A stretch of 64,000 nt of DNA from Oscillospiraceae bacterium (GTDB lineage: Bacteria; Bacillota; Clostridia; Oscillospirales; UBA644): the NCBI GenBank assembly GCA_015067305.1, contig SVMT01000009.1, positions 1 through 64,000 of the forward strand. The letters are read 5' to 3'. Under the pieces are notes generated by a model. That model ran no database searches, was not told where the DNA came from, and saw only the letters and a list, made by a program, of their open reading frames with translations. Each line of letters begins with the position of its first letter. Position 1 is the first letter of the stretch. The position numbers and the translations under genes were made by a program. This document shows positions 1 through 8,865 of this stretch, piece after piece.

Positions 1-94
1 TGGCTCTTTTAGCACTAACTAAGCTGTTTAAGCACCTTTAAAATGGAGCCAACCCTATTGAAATACAACCTTTCAGGTTGTATTTCGAATTTCT
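1..94. repeat. Diverged TGGCTC-headed repeat, truncated by window edge
   Basis: The window opens with TGGCTCTTTTAGCAC, close to the TGGCTCATTTAGC head of the elements near 27.3 kb and 42.06 kb. It ends in a perfect hairpin (GAAATACAACC / GGTTGTATTTC, about 59-90), which matches the GAAAT..ATTTC hairpin ending those elements. It also holds the inverted pair TGGCTC / GGAGCCA. It is probably a third, diverged member, but the middle is not alignable by eye. Confidence 0.35.
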
Positions 95-142
95 ATAATC
101 ATTATAAAGAAAATACTCATTAATAGTCAATAAAAAGATTTA

Positions 143-261
143 GCAGCTAACACTTATATGCGTTAGCTGCTGCTTTTTATCATTAAATGTTTGTGCTTTG
201 CACGGTAAAAGTTTTTTTGAAGGGGTACGGGGAAACAATTTTTACAAAAAATGTTTCCCCG
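143..261 (-). repeat. Composite 3'-UTR hairpin repeat, copy 1
   Basis: Read on the minus strand, 18 nt after the glycosidase stop codon, this holds hairpin A (CGGGGAAACA / TGTTTCCCCG around a T-rich loop), a conserved linker ending CTTTTACCG, a small GTGC-AAA-GCAC hairpin, and hairpin C (GCAGCTAAC / GTTAGCTGC). The same order recurs downstream of three other genes (18654, 39989, 48800). It probably ends transcription or shapes the 3' end. Confidence 0.7.
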
Positions 262-279
262 TAAAACCCAATCCTTATA

Positions 280-1647
280 TTAAATATTATAAATCTTCAA
301 ATAAGCAAGAGCGTATTTTTTGAGCTTCAAAGTCTGGCAGACCTCGTCACCGTTGAAATATTCCACACGGTCAAGGAGCATATTGTTGTCCTTGTCGGTG
401 ATGTAAACTTCAACTTTCTTTCTGCCTTCACCAAGGTTCATCATATCTATGCCGAAATATTCCTCATTTCCTCTGTAGCTTGAAACCATGATCGCTTTGA
501 AGTCCTTACCCGTTGCGCCGAGAGCGTAAAAATCAGGAGTTTCGCAAACAGTTTCAACAAGGCTTTCGCAGTTCGCATAAATATCACCGTAAGCAAGGAA
601 TGAATAGTAAGGCTTCTGGGGAATTGCAAAAGCATTGAAAAGACCGCACCAGTTTGAAACGCACTGACCGTCATAATAATGGGCAATATCAATTGGTAAA
701 TCATTCATTTTTATAAGAGTTGCCGCGGTATATGCCCCTCCGACTTCACTACGCTGATTTTTAACATTTTCCTCAGCGAGCTCAGGAGTGTCGTCGTTAC
801 GAATATTAATCCAAACATCACCGGGAACATCACGTTCAAAACCAACATAGTTCCATTCGTCATAAATGACTAAAGTATCATTGAAATCGCAGTCCAGAAG
901 CTGCTGTTTTACTCCGAGAGCATTGTATTCGATGTCGGAAATGTTTTTATCATAACCGTGGTAAGAGAGAAAATCAAGAGGCAGATCGTTTGCACGGCAG
1001 AATTTGATAAAATCCTTACAGCCGTCGTCATTACTGCAGAATGCCATACCGCCGACTTTAAGTTCAGGGTTATATGCCTTGATTCCGAGAACCGCTTTCT
1101 TGTAAAGGTCAAAGAGCTGTTCAACTGTGCCGTTTCTCCAGTTGCAACGAAGTCCATGCTCGTTTATGCCTTCGCCCTCGTTCCAGACCTCCCAGTATTT
1201 GATTCCGAGTTCAAATCCGTTTGCCCAACCCTCGTTGTAATGACGGATAATATGGATACAAATCCTTACCCACTTGTCAAAATCCTTGGGTGGAGTTGCG
1301 AACCAACCCGCATCCTTGTCGTGGTCGATACTTTCACCCAGTCTGTATACTATCTCAGCGCCGAGAGCGTGGATAGCATTGAGAAGCCTGTCCGTAGGTC
1401 CGAAGAAATAGTTTTTCTCATCATTTTCATCGGCATCGAAATTGGGAAAAATTCTTGTCACGTCAACAAGAAAACGTGCGTTTGCACCGTCTGTGTCGTG
1501 AAGTCTGATTGTAGGAATATGAAGCTTTTTGAAATGGCGGGAAAGGTCAACTATACCCTGTTTGCAGATAGGGCCGTTATTTACACCGTTTATGGGTTTA
1601 GGTGCATGAGTTTTTTTAGCAAAGTCAATTTTTATTATATTTTCCAT
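280..1647 (-). CDS. GH39-like glycoside hydrolase (beta-xylosidase type)
   Basis: This is a 455-residue cytoplasmic protein with no signal peptide. It has the clan-A glycosidase signatures: WNEGEG with the probable acid/base Glu157, and IYDEWN with the probable nucleophile Glu264, 107 residues apart, as in a retaining (beta/alpha)8 barrel followed by a short beta domain. The layout resembles family GH39 (beta-xylosidase or alpha-L-iduronidase); the substrate is inferred, not seen. The chosen ATG follows TGGAGG by 9 nt; an in-frame ATG 10 codons upstream lies before that Shine-Dalgarno and is rejected. It has its own promoter and is divergent from the next gene, and a composite hairpin repeat follows its stop. 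Confidence 0.75.
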   Translation of the reverse strand: MENIIKIDFAKKTHAPKPINGVNNGPICKQGIVDLSRHFKKLHIPTIRLHDTDGANARFLVDVTRIFPNFDADENDEKNYFFGPTDRLLNAIHALGAEIVYRLGESIDHDKDAGWFATPPKDFDKWVRICIHIIRHYNEGWANGFELGIKYWEVWNEGEGINEHGLRCNWRNGTVEQLFDLYKKAVLGIKAYNPELKVGGMAFCSNDDGCKDFIKFCRANDLPLDFLSYHGYDKNISDIEYNALGVKQQLLDCDFNDTLVIYDEWNYVGFERDVPGDVWINIRNDDTPELAEENVKNQRSEVGGAYTAATLIKMNDLPIDIAHYYDGQCVSNWCGLFNAFAIPQKPYYSFLAYGDIYANCESLVETVCETPDFYALGATGKDFKAIMVSSYRGNEEYFGIDMMNLGEGRKKVEVYITDKDNNMLLDRVEYFNGDEVCQTLKLKKYALAYLKIYNI

Positions 1648-1677
1648 GAATTTCAACCTCCAAATTTCATTAAACAT

Positions 1678-1706
1678 ATTATATCATCTATATTAAAAAA
1701 AGTCAA
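1678..1706 (-). promoter_or_regulatory. Sigma-A promoter of the GH39-like gene
   Basis: On the minus strand: TTGACT, 17-nt spacer, TATAAT, about 31 nt upstream of the chosen start. Confidence 0.75.
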
Positions 1707-1727
1707 TAGCCAAACACAAAAAAGAAC

Positions 1728-1756
1728 TTGACAACAGGAAGATTTTGTCGTATAAT
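1728..1756 (+). promoter_or_regulatory. Sigma-A promoter of the acyltransferase-like gene
   Basis: TTGACA, 17-nt spacer, TATAAT, 25 nt before the start codon. It lies back to back with the promoter of the divergent glycosidase, with the two -35 boxes about 21 nt apart. Confidence 0.8.
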
Positions 1757-1781
1757 AAAAAGAAAAAAGGAGATCAAGAAT

Positions 1782-2720
1782 ATGGATAAAATAACCGATA
1801 ACAGAGCTTTCATGAATGAAATGTTCGAAAAGCTGAATATCAGAAAAGATGCCCTTGAATACTTCACCAAACTTGAAGAAAAAATAATGGCAGATGAGGA
1901 ACTCAACGAAATAATAAGCAATGCCGCATATGACTGCATGACCGATAATGAAATAAATTTCGGTAAATGTATTACTGTTGCAGACGAAAATGCAGCAAAA
2001 ATCGGCGAACATCCCTATACAATGCAATATCTTATGGCTTTGAGATGTCTTCCTTATCTGAGAGAATTATATAACAAAAACGAAAAACTCACGGAAGAAA
2101 TGTTCTGGCAAGGCGCTGATGACCTCAGATGTAAACTCAACGAATGTCTTGAAATGCACGGTATTTACGGTTCTTTTGTTGCAGGCTGGTTCGGCAGTTT
2201 CCTTAATATGAGCAGAATTTCTCTCGGTAGATTCCAGTATATTCTAAAATATTATGAAGCAGAAACATTCAAAACACCTTACGGCCATATTATTAAAAAA
2301 GGCGAACCTATAGTCGAATTCCATATACCATCTTCGGGAGTGCCCCTTACAGATGAGGTCAGAAACGATTCATATCGCAGGGCATGGGAATTTTATAAAG
2401 ACATCGTTGGCAGCAACAGAGTCATTCTTCGTTGCACGACATGGCTGCTTTATCCGGAAAATTACAGATTTTTACCTGAAAACTCCAATATAATTAAATT
2501 TATGGACGACTTTGATCTGGCGTTCTACTCACATTTTAAAGATTTCCATGATAAATGGAGACTTTTCGGAAAAAGCTCTGAAAAACCGCTGGAAGAATGG
2601 GACGAAAAAACTTCTCTCCAAAGGGCTTACAAAAAACGTCTGCTTGAGGGAAAACCCACAGGAGACGCAATGGGCTTCATCATCATGGAAGACGGCGTGA
2701 ATGTAACAAAAAGGCTATAG
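1782..2720 (+). CDS. Acyltransferase-like protein (DUF5596-type)
   Basis: A 312-residue soluble protein with no signal peptide or membrane segment. The C-terminal half (EFHIPSSGVPLTDEVR, then a WLLYPENYRFLPENSNI stretch) resembles the two-domain GNAT-related family often labelled DUF5596 / acyltransferase domain protein in Clostridia, whose substrate is unknown. The family call is from memory of the motif. The start is the ATG 5 to 6 nt after AAAGGAGAT; an earlier in-frame ATG overlaps the promoter and is rejected. It is a single-gene unit with a strong terminator hairpin after it. Confidence 0.5.
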   Translation: MDKITDNRAFMNEMFEKLNIRKDALEYFTKLEEKIMADEELNEIISNAAYDCMTDNEINFGKCITVADENAAKIGEHPYTMQYLMALRCLPYLRELYNKNEKLTEEMFWQGADDLRCKLNECLEMHGIYGSFVAGWFGSFLNMSRISLGRFQYILKYYEAETFKTPYGHIIKKGEPIVEFHIPSSGVPLTDEVRNDSYRRAWEFYKDIVGSNRVILRCTTWLLYPENYRFLPENSNIIKFMDDFDLAFYSHFKDFHDKWRLFGKSSEKPLEEWDEKTSLQRAYKKRLLEGKPTGDAMGFIIMEDGVNVTKRL

Positions 2721-2746
2721 GTTTTAGTTTACTGAAAATTAAAAAG

Positions 2747-2787
2747 TAACAGCTACCGCAGATGTTTGTTGCGGTAGCTGTTATTTT
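2747..2787 (+). terminator. Intrinsic terminator after the acyltransferase-like gene
   Basis: 14-bp perfect stem (TAACAGCTACCGCA / TGCGGTAGCTGTTA), 9-nt loop, then a T-rich run, 27 nt after the stop codon. The stem resembles hairpin C of the composite 3'-UTR repeat (CTACCGCA instead of CTAACGCA). Confidence 0.8.
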
Positions 2788-2888
2788 CATATCATTTCAC
2801 ACTAACACCTGTTACCTAAAACCTAACACCTAACTACATCACCCTTCATAAAATAATAATGAGATAAGTTTTATGAAAGGTAAAAGCA

Positions 2889-3119
2889 ATGAACCAGATA
2901 AAATATAAATGTATTTCGGTGGCATCAATGACTTATGCGCAAAAAGCCGCTGAATTACTGAGAAGAAACGGAATAGATGCATATATAATAAAACAAACGG
3001 AGAAAAATGAATTCGGATGCGCTCGCTGTATAAAGATAAGGGAGAAAAATTTCGGAAGAGCTCTTGAAATACTGAAAAACGGCGGAGTAAAAATGAGTGG
3101 ATATACCTATGACATATAA
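2889..3119 (+). CDS. DUF3343 putative Se/S carrier-like protein
   Basis: A 76-residue protein of the DUF3343 type: short, ferredoxin-like alpha/beta size, with the core TYAQKAAELLRRNGIDAYI and the Cys-containing GCARCIKI motif (two Cys, residues about 42 and 45). DUF3343 proteins are associated with selenium or sulfur trafficking and often sit beside class V aminotransferases, as here: the next gene overlaps its 3' end. The RBS GAAAGG lies 8 nt before ATG. Function as a persulfide or selenide carrier to the neighbour is inference from context. Confidence 0.75.
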   Translation: MNQIKYKCISVASMTYAQKAAELLRRNGIDAYIIKQTEKNEFGCARCIKIREKNFGRALEILKNGGVKMSGYTYDI

Positions 3120-4251
3120 ATACGTTTATCTCGACAATGCAGCATCGACTTTTCCCAAACCTCTGAGCGTTATCAACAGAATGAACAACGCAATGAGATA
3201 CAACACTGCAAATCCGGGAAGGTCGGGGCATCGGCTGTCAAATCAAAATGCAGAGATAATTTATAAAGCGCGGAAAACCGCTGCTGATTTTTTCGGCATA
3301 ACAGATTCCCCTGAAAACATCGTGTTTACCCACAGCGCTACGCATTCAATAAATATTGCAATAAATGGGCTGATAGAAAACGGTGATTCTGTTATCATTT
3401 CAGATCTGGAACACAATTCAGTCTTAAGACCGCTTGCCGAGAGAGAAAAGGACGGAATGATAACGCTTAAAATAGCTGAAACATCAACTTATGACGATGA
3501 AACTGTTGAAAACTTCAGAAAACTCATTGATGCAAAAACAAAAATGATCTTTGTCACCCATGCCTCAAATGTAAAGGGAAACACCTTGCCAATAGAAAAA
3601 ATAGGTAAATTATGCAAAGATCACGGAATACTTTTCTGTGTGGATTCTTCACAGACCGCAGGCCATCTGAAATGCGATATAAATAGCCTCGGAGCCGATA
3701 TTTTATGCACTTCGGGACACAAAGGTTTATTTGGTCCGCAAGGCACGGGATTACTTGTATTCAGCGAAAAAATCCCAATAAAGCCACTTATATTCGGTGG
3801 TACGGGTGGTTCTTCGCTGATGAAAACACAGCCTTTTGAACTCCCAGAATCGCTCGAAAGCGGAACTCAAAACACAGCAGGTATTGCAGGGCTTGACGAG
3901 GGTATAAAATTTGTCAGAACACACGAAAAAGAAATTCACGCAAAAGAAAAAAAACTTTACGGTTTAGCCTTTCAGGGACTGTCCGAATGTAAAGGTATAA
4001 CCATTTACAGCGACAGATATAACAGAACACCCACTTTAGCGTTCAACATAGGTGATATGCCCTCGGAAAAGGTGACCGAAATACTGGATTCAAAAGGAAT
4101 TTGCGTGAGAGGCGGTTTCCACTGCGCTGCACTTTTCCATGAAAAGATGAAAACGACACAACAAGGCATGGTCAGGGCAAGTTTCAGCTGGTTCAATACC
4201 GAAGAGCAAATAAAGCTTTTTGTAAAAATTTGCCGACTCATAAGCCGCTGA
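3097..4251 (+). CDS. Cysteine desulfurase / selenocysteine lyase-like (class V aminotransferase)
   Basis: A PLP enzyme of about 384 residues. It begins near YVYLDNAASTFPKP, has the Schiff-base lysine context TSGHKGLFGPQGTG, and a C-terminal catalytic Cys context GGFHCAALFH, all typical of SufS/CsdA-type enzymes. It presumably removes S or Se from (seleno)cysteine. Translation is coupled: the reading frame overlaps the DUF3343 gene by 23 nt. The GTG start taken here has GGAG 9 nt upstream; ATG at 3109 is the alternative (380 aa). A long inverted repeat follows the stop. Confidence 0.85.
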   Translation: MDIPMTYKYVYLDNAASTFPKPLSVINRMNNAMRYNTANPGRSGHRLSNQNAEIIYKARKTAADFFGITDSPENIVFTHSATHSINIAINGLIENGDSVIISDLEHNSVLRPLAEREKDGMITLKIAETSTYDDETVENFRKLIDAKTKMIFVTHASNVKGNTLPIEKIGKLCKDHGILFCVDSSQTAGHLKCDINSLGADILCTSGHKGLFGPQGTGLLVFSEKIPIKPLIFGGTGGSSLMKTQPFELPESLESGTQNTAGIAGLDEGIKFVRTHEKEIHAKEKKLYGLAFQGLSECKGITIYSDRYNRTPTLAFNIGDMPSEKVTEILDSKGICVRGGFHCAALFHEKMKTTQQGMVRASFSWFNTEEQIKLFVKICRLISR

Positions 4252-4257
4252 CAGAGC

Positions 4258-4318
4258 AACAGAATATATAGACAGGCAAATGCTCAAAAAAATGTCAAAT
4301 ATATTCTGTTGTATTTTT
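4258..4318 (+). terminator. Terminator after the cysteine desulfurase
   Basis: Inverted repeat CAACAGAATATAT / ATATTCTGTTG bracketing an AT-rich loop and followed by GTATTTTT. Confidence 0.65.
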
Positions 4319-4328
4319 AATTTACCTC

Positions 4329-4357
4329 TTGATTTTCTGTAAAATTATTGGTATAAT
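4329..4357 (+). promoter_or_regulatory. Sigma-A promoter of the cdaA operon
   Basis: TTGATT, 17-nt spacer, TATAAT, 48 nt before the cdaA start. Confidence 0.75.
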
Positions 4358-4405
4358 GTATATAGAGATTTCTTACTATACTTATATCAATAGGAGAATG
4401 AAAAC

Positions 4406-5278
4406 ATGGTTGATTTTTTCACCGACTTATTTAAAAGAATTCATGACGCTTTTATATTCATACAATTCACAGATATTATAGATATTCTTTTTGTAGCAGT
4501 CTTCATTTATCTTTGTATAAAACTTTTCAAAAATACTCGTGCAGGACAGCTTGCGCAAGGTGTTATCATTTTGATGATAATCCTTTTGGCAACCGAAATA
4601 CTTGAATTGAGTGCATCACAGTACATACTCAATTCATTCCTTGAATTCGGTGTTCTTGCGGTTATAATCATTTTCCAGCCGGAACTCAGAAGCGCACTTG
4701 AAAAAGTGGGCAGACAGAGCATAAACAAATTTTTCACCTTTGCGAACTCCGAAGATGCGGCAAAATACGAATCTAAAGTTACAGAAATGATATCCGATAT
4801 TACAGCTGCAGTAGAACGTCTTTCCGCCACTAAAACAGGCGCTTTGATAGTTATCGAAAGAGATACCAAGATCGGAGATATCATTGACACAGGTATCGCC
4901 GTAGATGCGTCCACAACGCCCGAACTTGTAACAAATATTTTCTATAACAAAGCACCTCTACATGACGGTGCAATGGTCATTCGCAATAACAGGATCGCTG
5001 CCGCAGGATGTTGGCTCCCGCTTACACAAAAACATCTTGACAACGATCTGGGTACACGTCACAGAGCAGGACTTGGAGTCAGTGAAGTTTCAGATGCTAT
5101 AGTTATAATAGTTTCCGAAGAAACAGGTATTATTTCATTGGCTATTGAGGGACAACTCCACAGAAGATTTTCCCCCGATGCTCTCACTGTTAATCTGAAA
5201 AAACTCCTCATTAAGAAAAGCGACGAAAAGAAGAAAGATTTCTTTGCAAATCTTTGGAAAGGAAGGGGTTCCAAATGA
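4406..5278 (+). CDS. cdaA: Diadenylate cyclase CdaA (c-di-AMP synthase)
   Basis: A 290-residue membrane enzyme that makes cyclic di-AMP from two ATP. Three hydrophobic segments in residues about 20-95 precede the DisA_N catalytic domain, which carries the two hallmark motifs DGA (187-189) and RHR (218-220). Length and order match CdaA/YbbP of Firmicutes. The first ATG has GGAGAATG upstream. It is followed, with a 4-nt overlap, by its regulator cdaR, the standard arrangement; glmM, which usually completes this operon, is instead 31 kb away in this genome. c-di-AMP controls potassium and osmolyte uptake and wall homeostasis. Confidence 0.95.
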   Translation: MVDFFTDLFKRIHDAFIFIQFTDIIDILFVAVFIYLCIKLFKNTRAGQLAQGVIILMIILLATEILELSASQYILNSFLEFGVLAVIIIFQPELRSALEKVGRQSINKFFTFANSEDAAKYESKVTEMISDITAAVERLSATKTGALIVIERDTKIGDIIDTGIAVDASTTPELVTNIFYNKAPLHDGAMVIRNNRIAAAGCWLPLTQKHLDNDLGTRHRAGLGVSEVSDAIVIIVSEETGIISLAIEGQLHRRFSPDALTVNLKKLLIKKSDEKKKDFFANLWKGRGSK

Positions 5279-6537
5279 AAAAATTCAAAGAATTTCTCGT
5301 AAGGATATTTAAAAGCGATACCTTTCTGAAAATACTCTCCCTCTTGATAGCAGTCGTATTTTGGCTCTATATCGTAACCATAGCAGACAATGAGTTAGGA
5401 AAAACATATCAGGATGTCCCCGTTACTTTCGCATATGAGGGCACAGTACCTTATAACAGCGGTCTCATGCCGCTTGTAACAAGCAGATCTTACGATGTGG
5501 CTGTAAGAGCTTCAGGTCAGAGGGTTGACCTTATGAACTTCTCAAAAGAAGAAATACAGGTCTCATTCGACTTCAGCAGAATAAATAAAGCCGGAACTTA
5601 TAAGGTTCCGCTGATAGTATCAACAAACGATCCAGCAATTACAGTAGAGATCGTGGGTGACGACGAGATCACCATGACATTTACTGAGAGAGCTACTGTA
5701 AACCTGTCCGTTACTTTCAGAAAAGACGGTAATTATGCTTCGGGCTACGAAGAAATAAATAAACTTATATCCCCCAAAACAATTTCCGTCGAAGGTCCCA
5801 AAGATATTGTTGAAAAGATCAGCTTTGCGGAAGTTCAGATCCCCGTTTCAAACAAAAGTGAGTCTTTCTCGGAACTCTCGGATATACTCCTTCTTACAGC
5901 AGACAGAGTTTATGTTGACAGAACATATCTTACCATATCATCAACCACGGCAAATGTTGAAGTTGAACTTGCTTACAGAAACTCATTGAAAGTTCAGGCA
6001 ACCCCTGTCAACAAGTATGGCGGTAATGAAGAAAGCTATACAACTATCACGTATTCATCGCCTTACGTTCTTTTCCAGGGCGAACCGAGTCTCTTTACAA
6101 CAGGAATACTTTTTATCGGAGATATCGCTCTTGAAGACATTAAGACCCAGACAGCAACAAAGAGTTACAAGATCATTCCTCCCGAAGGTCTGACCTGTGT
6201 TGATGACATTATGGAAATTGAAGTAACTGTTGACATGGGCGTATCCATAATAAAAAATACAAAAATACCTTCATCGGCAGTAAGAAACTGCTTTGTAAGA
6301 AATGTTCCCGAAGGTAAAAAAGCAACCGTTACACCTGAAAATGTATACGTATCCCTGAGAGCTCTCCCCTATGTCCACGAAAACCCCAACGTAAACAACT
6401 GGAGTTATTATGTGGATCTCAACGACACGATGAACAGTGACGGAAAATATCCTCTTCACATCGTCATTCCGTCAGATGTTCCCGCAGGACTTCTATCTCA
6501 AGCATATGTCTACGTTTTGATTGAGGATGCAGAATGA
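5275..6537 (+). CDS. cdaR: CdaR / YbbR-domain regulator of CdaA
   Basis: A 420-residue bitopic protein: one N-terminal membrane anchor (LSLLIAVVFWLYIV, residues about 16-32), then repeated YbbR beta domains facing outward; repeats are visible around VPVTFAY, SVTFRKDG and TISVEGPKD. CdaR binds and modulates CdaA at the membrane. The start ATG overlaps the cdaA stop (ATGA) and has GGAAGG upstream. The final four bases overlap the next start, so all three genes of the operon are translationally coupled. Confidence 0.9.
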   Translation: MKKFKEFLVRIFKSDTFLKILSLLIAVVFWLYIVTIADNELGKTYQDVPVTFAYEGTVPYNSGLMPLVTSRSYDVAVRASGQRVDLMNFSKEEIQVSFDFSRINKAGTYKVPLIVSTNDPAITVEIVGDDEITMTFTERATVNLSVTFRKDGNYASGYEEINKLISPKTISVEGPKDIVEKISFAEVQIPVSNKSESFSELSDILLLTADRVYVDRTYLTISSTTANVEVELAYRNSLKVQATPVNKYGGNEESYTTITYSSPYVLFQGEPSLFTTGILFIGDIALEDIKTQTATKSYKIIPPEGLTCVDDIMEIEVTVDMGVSIIKNTKIPSSAVRNCFVRNVPEGKKATVTPENVYVSLRALPYVHENPNVNNWSYYVDLNDTMNSDGKYPLHIVIPSDVPAGLLSQAYVYVLIEDAE

Positions 6538-8078
6538 AAACAATAAATAATATCAGACTCCCCCTCGGTTCTACCGAAGGGGAAGCTATTTCAGAAGCCA
6601 TGAAGCTTTCGGGCTGCTCAAAAAACTGTAAAGCTGTGGTTGCAAAAAAATCAATAGACGCCCGAAGAGCAACGATCTGGGAAATATACTCGGTAAACAT
6701 TTACGAACCAGATGAAAAAGACCCCGATTTCTACAATTTTTCGGAAGTCAATCAAAAAAATATCAACTGCGGAAATACTTATGTCGTAGGTTTCGGACCT
6801 GCAGGAATATTTGCGGCATATTTACTCTCCTTATCAGGGTTAAAACCGATAATAGTTGAACGTGGTGAGCCCGTTGAAAAAAGAGCAGTTTCTGTTGAAA
6901 AATTTCTCAATGGCGGCGAACTCAACGAAAATTCCAATGTCCAGTACGGTGAAGGCGGCGCAGGAACATTTTCTGACGGAAAGCTGACGACAAGAATAAA
7001 TGACCCACGTTGCAAATTTGTTCTTAAATCCTTTTATGAACACGGAGCTCCCGAAGAGATCCTGTATAAGGCAAGGCCACATATAGGAACCGATGTTCTG
7101 CGAAATGTTGTTGCGAATATGCGAAACGCCATAATCAAAAACGGCGGCAAGATACTCTATAACACAAAAATGACCGATATTGAAATAAATAACGGCAGAA
7201 TATGCGGAATTTATCTCGACGGTGAATTCCATGAAGCCGAAAACATTCTTATCGCAACGGGAAACGGTGCAAGGGATACATACGAAATGCTTTTGAATAA
7301 GAATGTTTCCACAGAGGCAAAGCCTTTTTCCGTCGGTTTCCGTATGGAATTTCCGCAAGCAGAACTCAATAATGCAATCTATGGCAAAAACAGCGCAAAC
7401 AGAAGCCTCCCACCTGCGGAATACAATTTCTTCACTCATATTGGTGGCGATAAGACCAATACAGTCTATACTTTCTGTATGTGCCCCGGCGGTCATGTCA
7501 TAAATTCATCATCTGAAAACGGGTATCTCGTAACCAACGGAATGAGTTACCATGCCCGTGACGGCAAAAACGCAAATTCGGCATTACTTGCATCGGTCAA
7601 ATTTGATACTCCCAATGAGGGCATAGAATTCCAGAAAATGCTTGAAAAAGCGGCTTTTGAAACTGCAAAAGGGCTTGCACCCGTAACTTTGGCAAAAGAT
7701 TTTCTTGATAAAAAGGGTTCAAAAAAATTAGGGCGTGTCTCCCCCACATTCAGACCCGGAGTTGAACCTGAGGACCTGTACAGACTTTTCCCCGAAAGCG
7801 TTTCAAATCGTTTGGCAACAGGGCTTTCCGAATTCCAAAAGAAAGTTTTCAAATGTGATGAATCCGTTTTAACGGGCGTGGAAACGAGGACCTCGGCACC
7901 ATTGAGAATACTCCGTGACCCTGAAACTTATGAGGCTCTCGGCATTTCGGGACTTTACCCATGCGGCGAAGGCTCAGGCTACGCAGGAGGCATCGTAAGC
8001 TCTGCAGCGGACGGATTAAGATCTGCGGAAGCACTCATAAAAAGACTTACAGGATTAGACATTAAAACAGGGAATTAG
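6534..8078 (+). CDS. FAD-dependent oxidoreductase (COG2509 type)
   Basis: A 514-residue flavoprotein. An N-terminal extension of about 80 residues precedes the dinucleotide-binding motif VVGFGPAGIFAAYLL, then an ERG acidic turn (about residue 106), EGGAGTFSDGKL, and a C-terminal FAD contact PCGEGSGYAGGIVSSAADG. This is the widespread uncharacterized FAD-dependent dehydrogenase family (COG2509). Substrate is unknown. It overlaps cdaR by 4 nt (ATGA), so it is made with the c-di-AMP proteins; the reason for that linkage is not known. Confidence 0.85.
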   Translation: MKTINNIRLPLGSTEGEAISEAMKLSGCSKNCKAVVAKKSIDARRATIWEIYSVNIYEPDEKDPDFYNFSEVNQKNINCGNTYVVGFGPAGIFAAYLLSLSGLKPIIVERGEPVEKRAVSVEKFLNGGELNENSNVQYGEGGAGTFSDGKLTTRINDPRCKFVLKSFYEHGAPEEILYKARPHIGTDVLRNVVANMRNAIIKNGGKILYNTKMTDIEINNGRICGIYLDGEFHEAENILIATGNGARDTYEMLLNKNVSTEAKPFSVGFRMEFPQAELNNAIYGKNSANRSLPPAEYNFFTHIGGDKTNTVYTFCMCPGGHVINSSSENGYLVTNGMSYHARDGKNANSALLASVKFDTPNEGIEFQKMLEKAAFETAKGLAPVTLAKDFLDKKGSKKLGRVSPTFRPGVEPEDLYRLFPESVSNRLATGLSEFQKKVFKCDESVLTGVETRTSAPLRILRDPETYEALGISGLYPCGEGSGYAGGIVSSAADGLRSAEALIKRLTGLDIKTGN

Positions 8079-8132
8079 ACCTTAGGCCACAGGGCTTAGG
8101 GTTCAGTAAACCAATAATATGATAAATAACAG

Positions 8133-8158
8133 GCATCGGCACACAATCATACCGATGC
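8133..8158. terminator. Bidirectional terminator between convergent genes
   Basis: GCATCGG / CCGATGC stem with 12-nt loop, flanked by A/T-rich sequence on both sides, between the FAD gene (+) and the GNAT gene (-). Confidence 0.6.
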
Positions 8159-8171
8159 TTATTCTTATATA

Positions 8172-8663
8172 TTATCGTTCGTGAATCATTCGAAGTTCAA
8201 CATTCGGATTTCCGAGTTTAATTTCAGCAGATACACCATCGAAACGAAAACCGAATCTTTCATAAAAACGAATCGCTCTCTCATTTCCTTTAAGTACCCA
8301 TACAGCAACTTTTTCATAATCGGAAAGTCTTTCGATTGCAGCTTTCATCAACTCATATCCTACTTTTTTGCCTTGATATTCAGAAAGAACATAAATTGCA
8401 AATACTTCTCCATAGTTTGAGAGTGATTCATCACGATATCTCCCATATCCTGCAAAGCCGATAACCCTATCCCCGTCTTTTGCTATGATTAAATTGTCTC
8501 GCCATTTGTGTGCAATATCAACACATTTTTCAAGGGTATGCTTTTGCAAATATTCAGAGTCGATCAATCCTGCATAGGTATCCTGCCACGATCTATAATG
8601 CACATAACCCTTGCCGTTGATCTCATCTTCAGTTTCCATATCTTTGATCAAATATTCATCCAT
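8172..8663 (-). CDS. GNAT family N-acetyltransferase
   Basis: A 163-residue single-domain acetyltransferase. The acetyl-CoA motif A is seen as IYVLSEYQGKKVGYELMKAA (about residues 89-108), followed by a KGNERAIRFYERFGFRFDG stretch typical of motif B. The acceptor cannot be predicted. ATG is preceded by AAGGAGAATATGAG. The broken DUF4177-like gene lies 16 nt upstream in the same orientation and shares its promoter. Confidence 0.85.
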   Translation of the reverse strand: MDEYLIKDMETEDEINGKGYVHYRSWQDTYAGLIDSEYLQKHTLEKCVDIAHKWRDNLIIAKDGDRVIGFAGYGRYRDESLSNYGEVFAIYVLSEYQGKKVGYELMKAAIERLSDYEKVAVWVLKGNERAIRFYERFGFRFDGVSAEIKLGNPNVELRMIHER

Positions 8664-8679
8664 CTCATATTCTCCTTAA

Positions 8680-8839
8680 TTATACATCTCTTACAAAAGT
8701 AATTATAAGTTTGACCTCGAAATTGTGCCACAAAGTAACGTCAACGACTTCCCAGCCCTGTTTCGCCATTTCATTCATTACTATTCATTACTCTTTCAAT
8801 TTCTTTTCTTTCGGATTCAACAACTTTGTATTCTTTCAT
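8680..8839 (-). pseudogene. DUF4177-like small gene broken by a 10-bp tandem duplication
   Basis: Read on the minus strand, ATG (with GAGG upstream) opens MKEYKVVESERKEIERVMN and then hits a stop. The frame +1 continues as EMAKQGWEVVDVTLWHNF to a stop before the GNAT gene. The break coincides with a perfect 10-bp tandem duplication (plus-strand ATTCATTACT at 8773-8782 and 8783-8792). Removing one copy restores a 49-residue protein with the YKVV ... KQGWEVV pattern of DUF4177-type proteins. A sequencing or assembly error in the short repeat is possible. Confidence 0.7.
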
Positions 8840-8865
8840 TATTTCACATCCTCAAACATTTATAA

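Noticed and set aside
958-1731. 257-codon plus-strand frame opposite the GH39-like gene
   Set aside because: It lies antisense to a gene with clear catalytic motifs and has no RBS; its composition matches reverse-complemented coding sequence.
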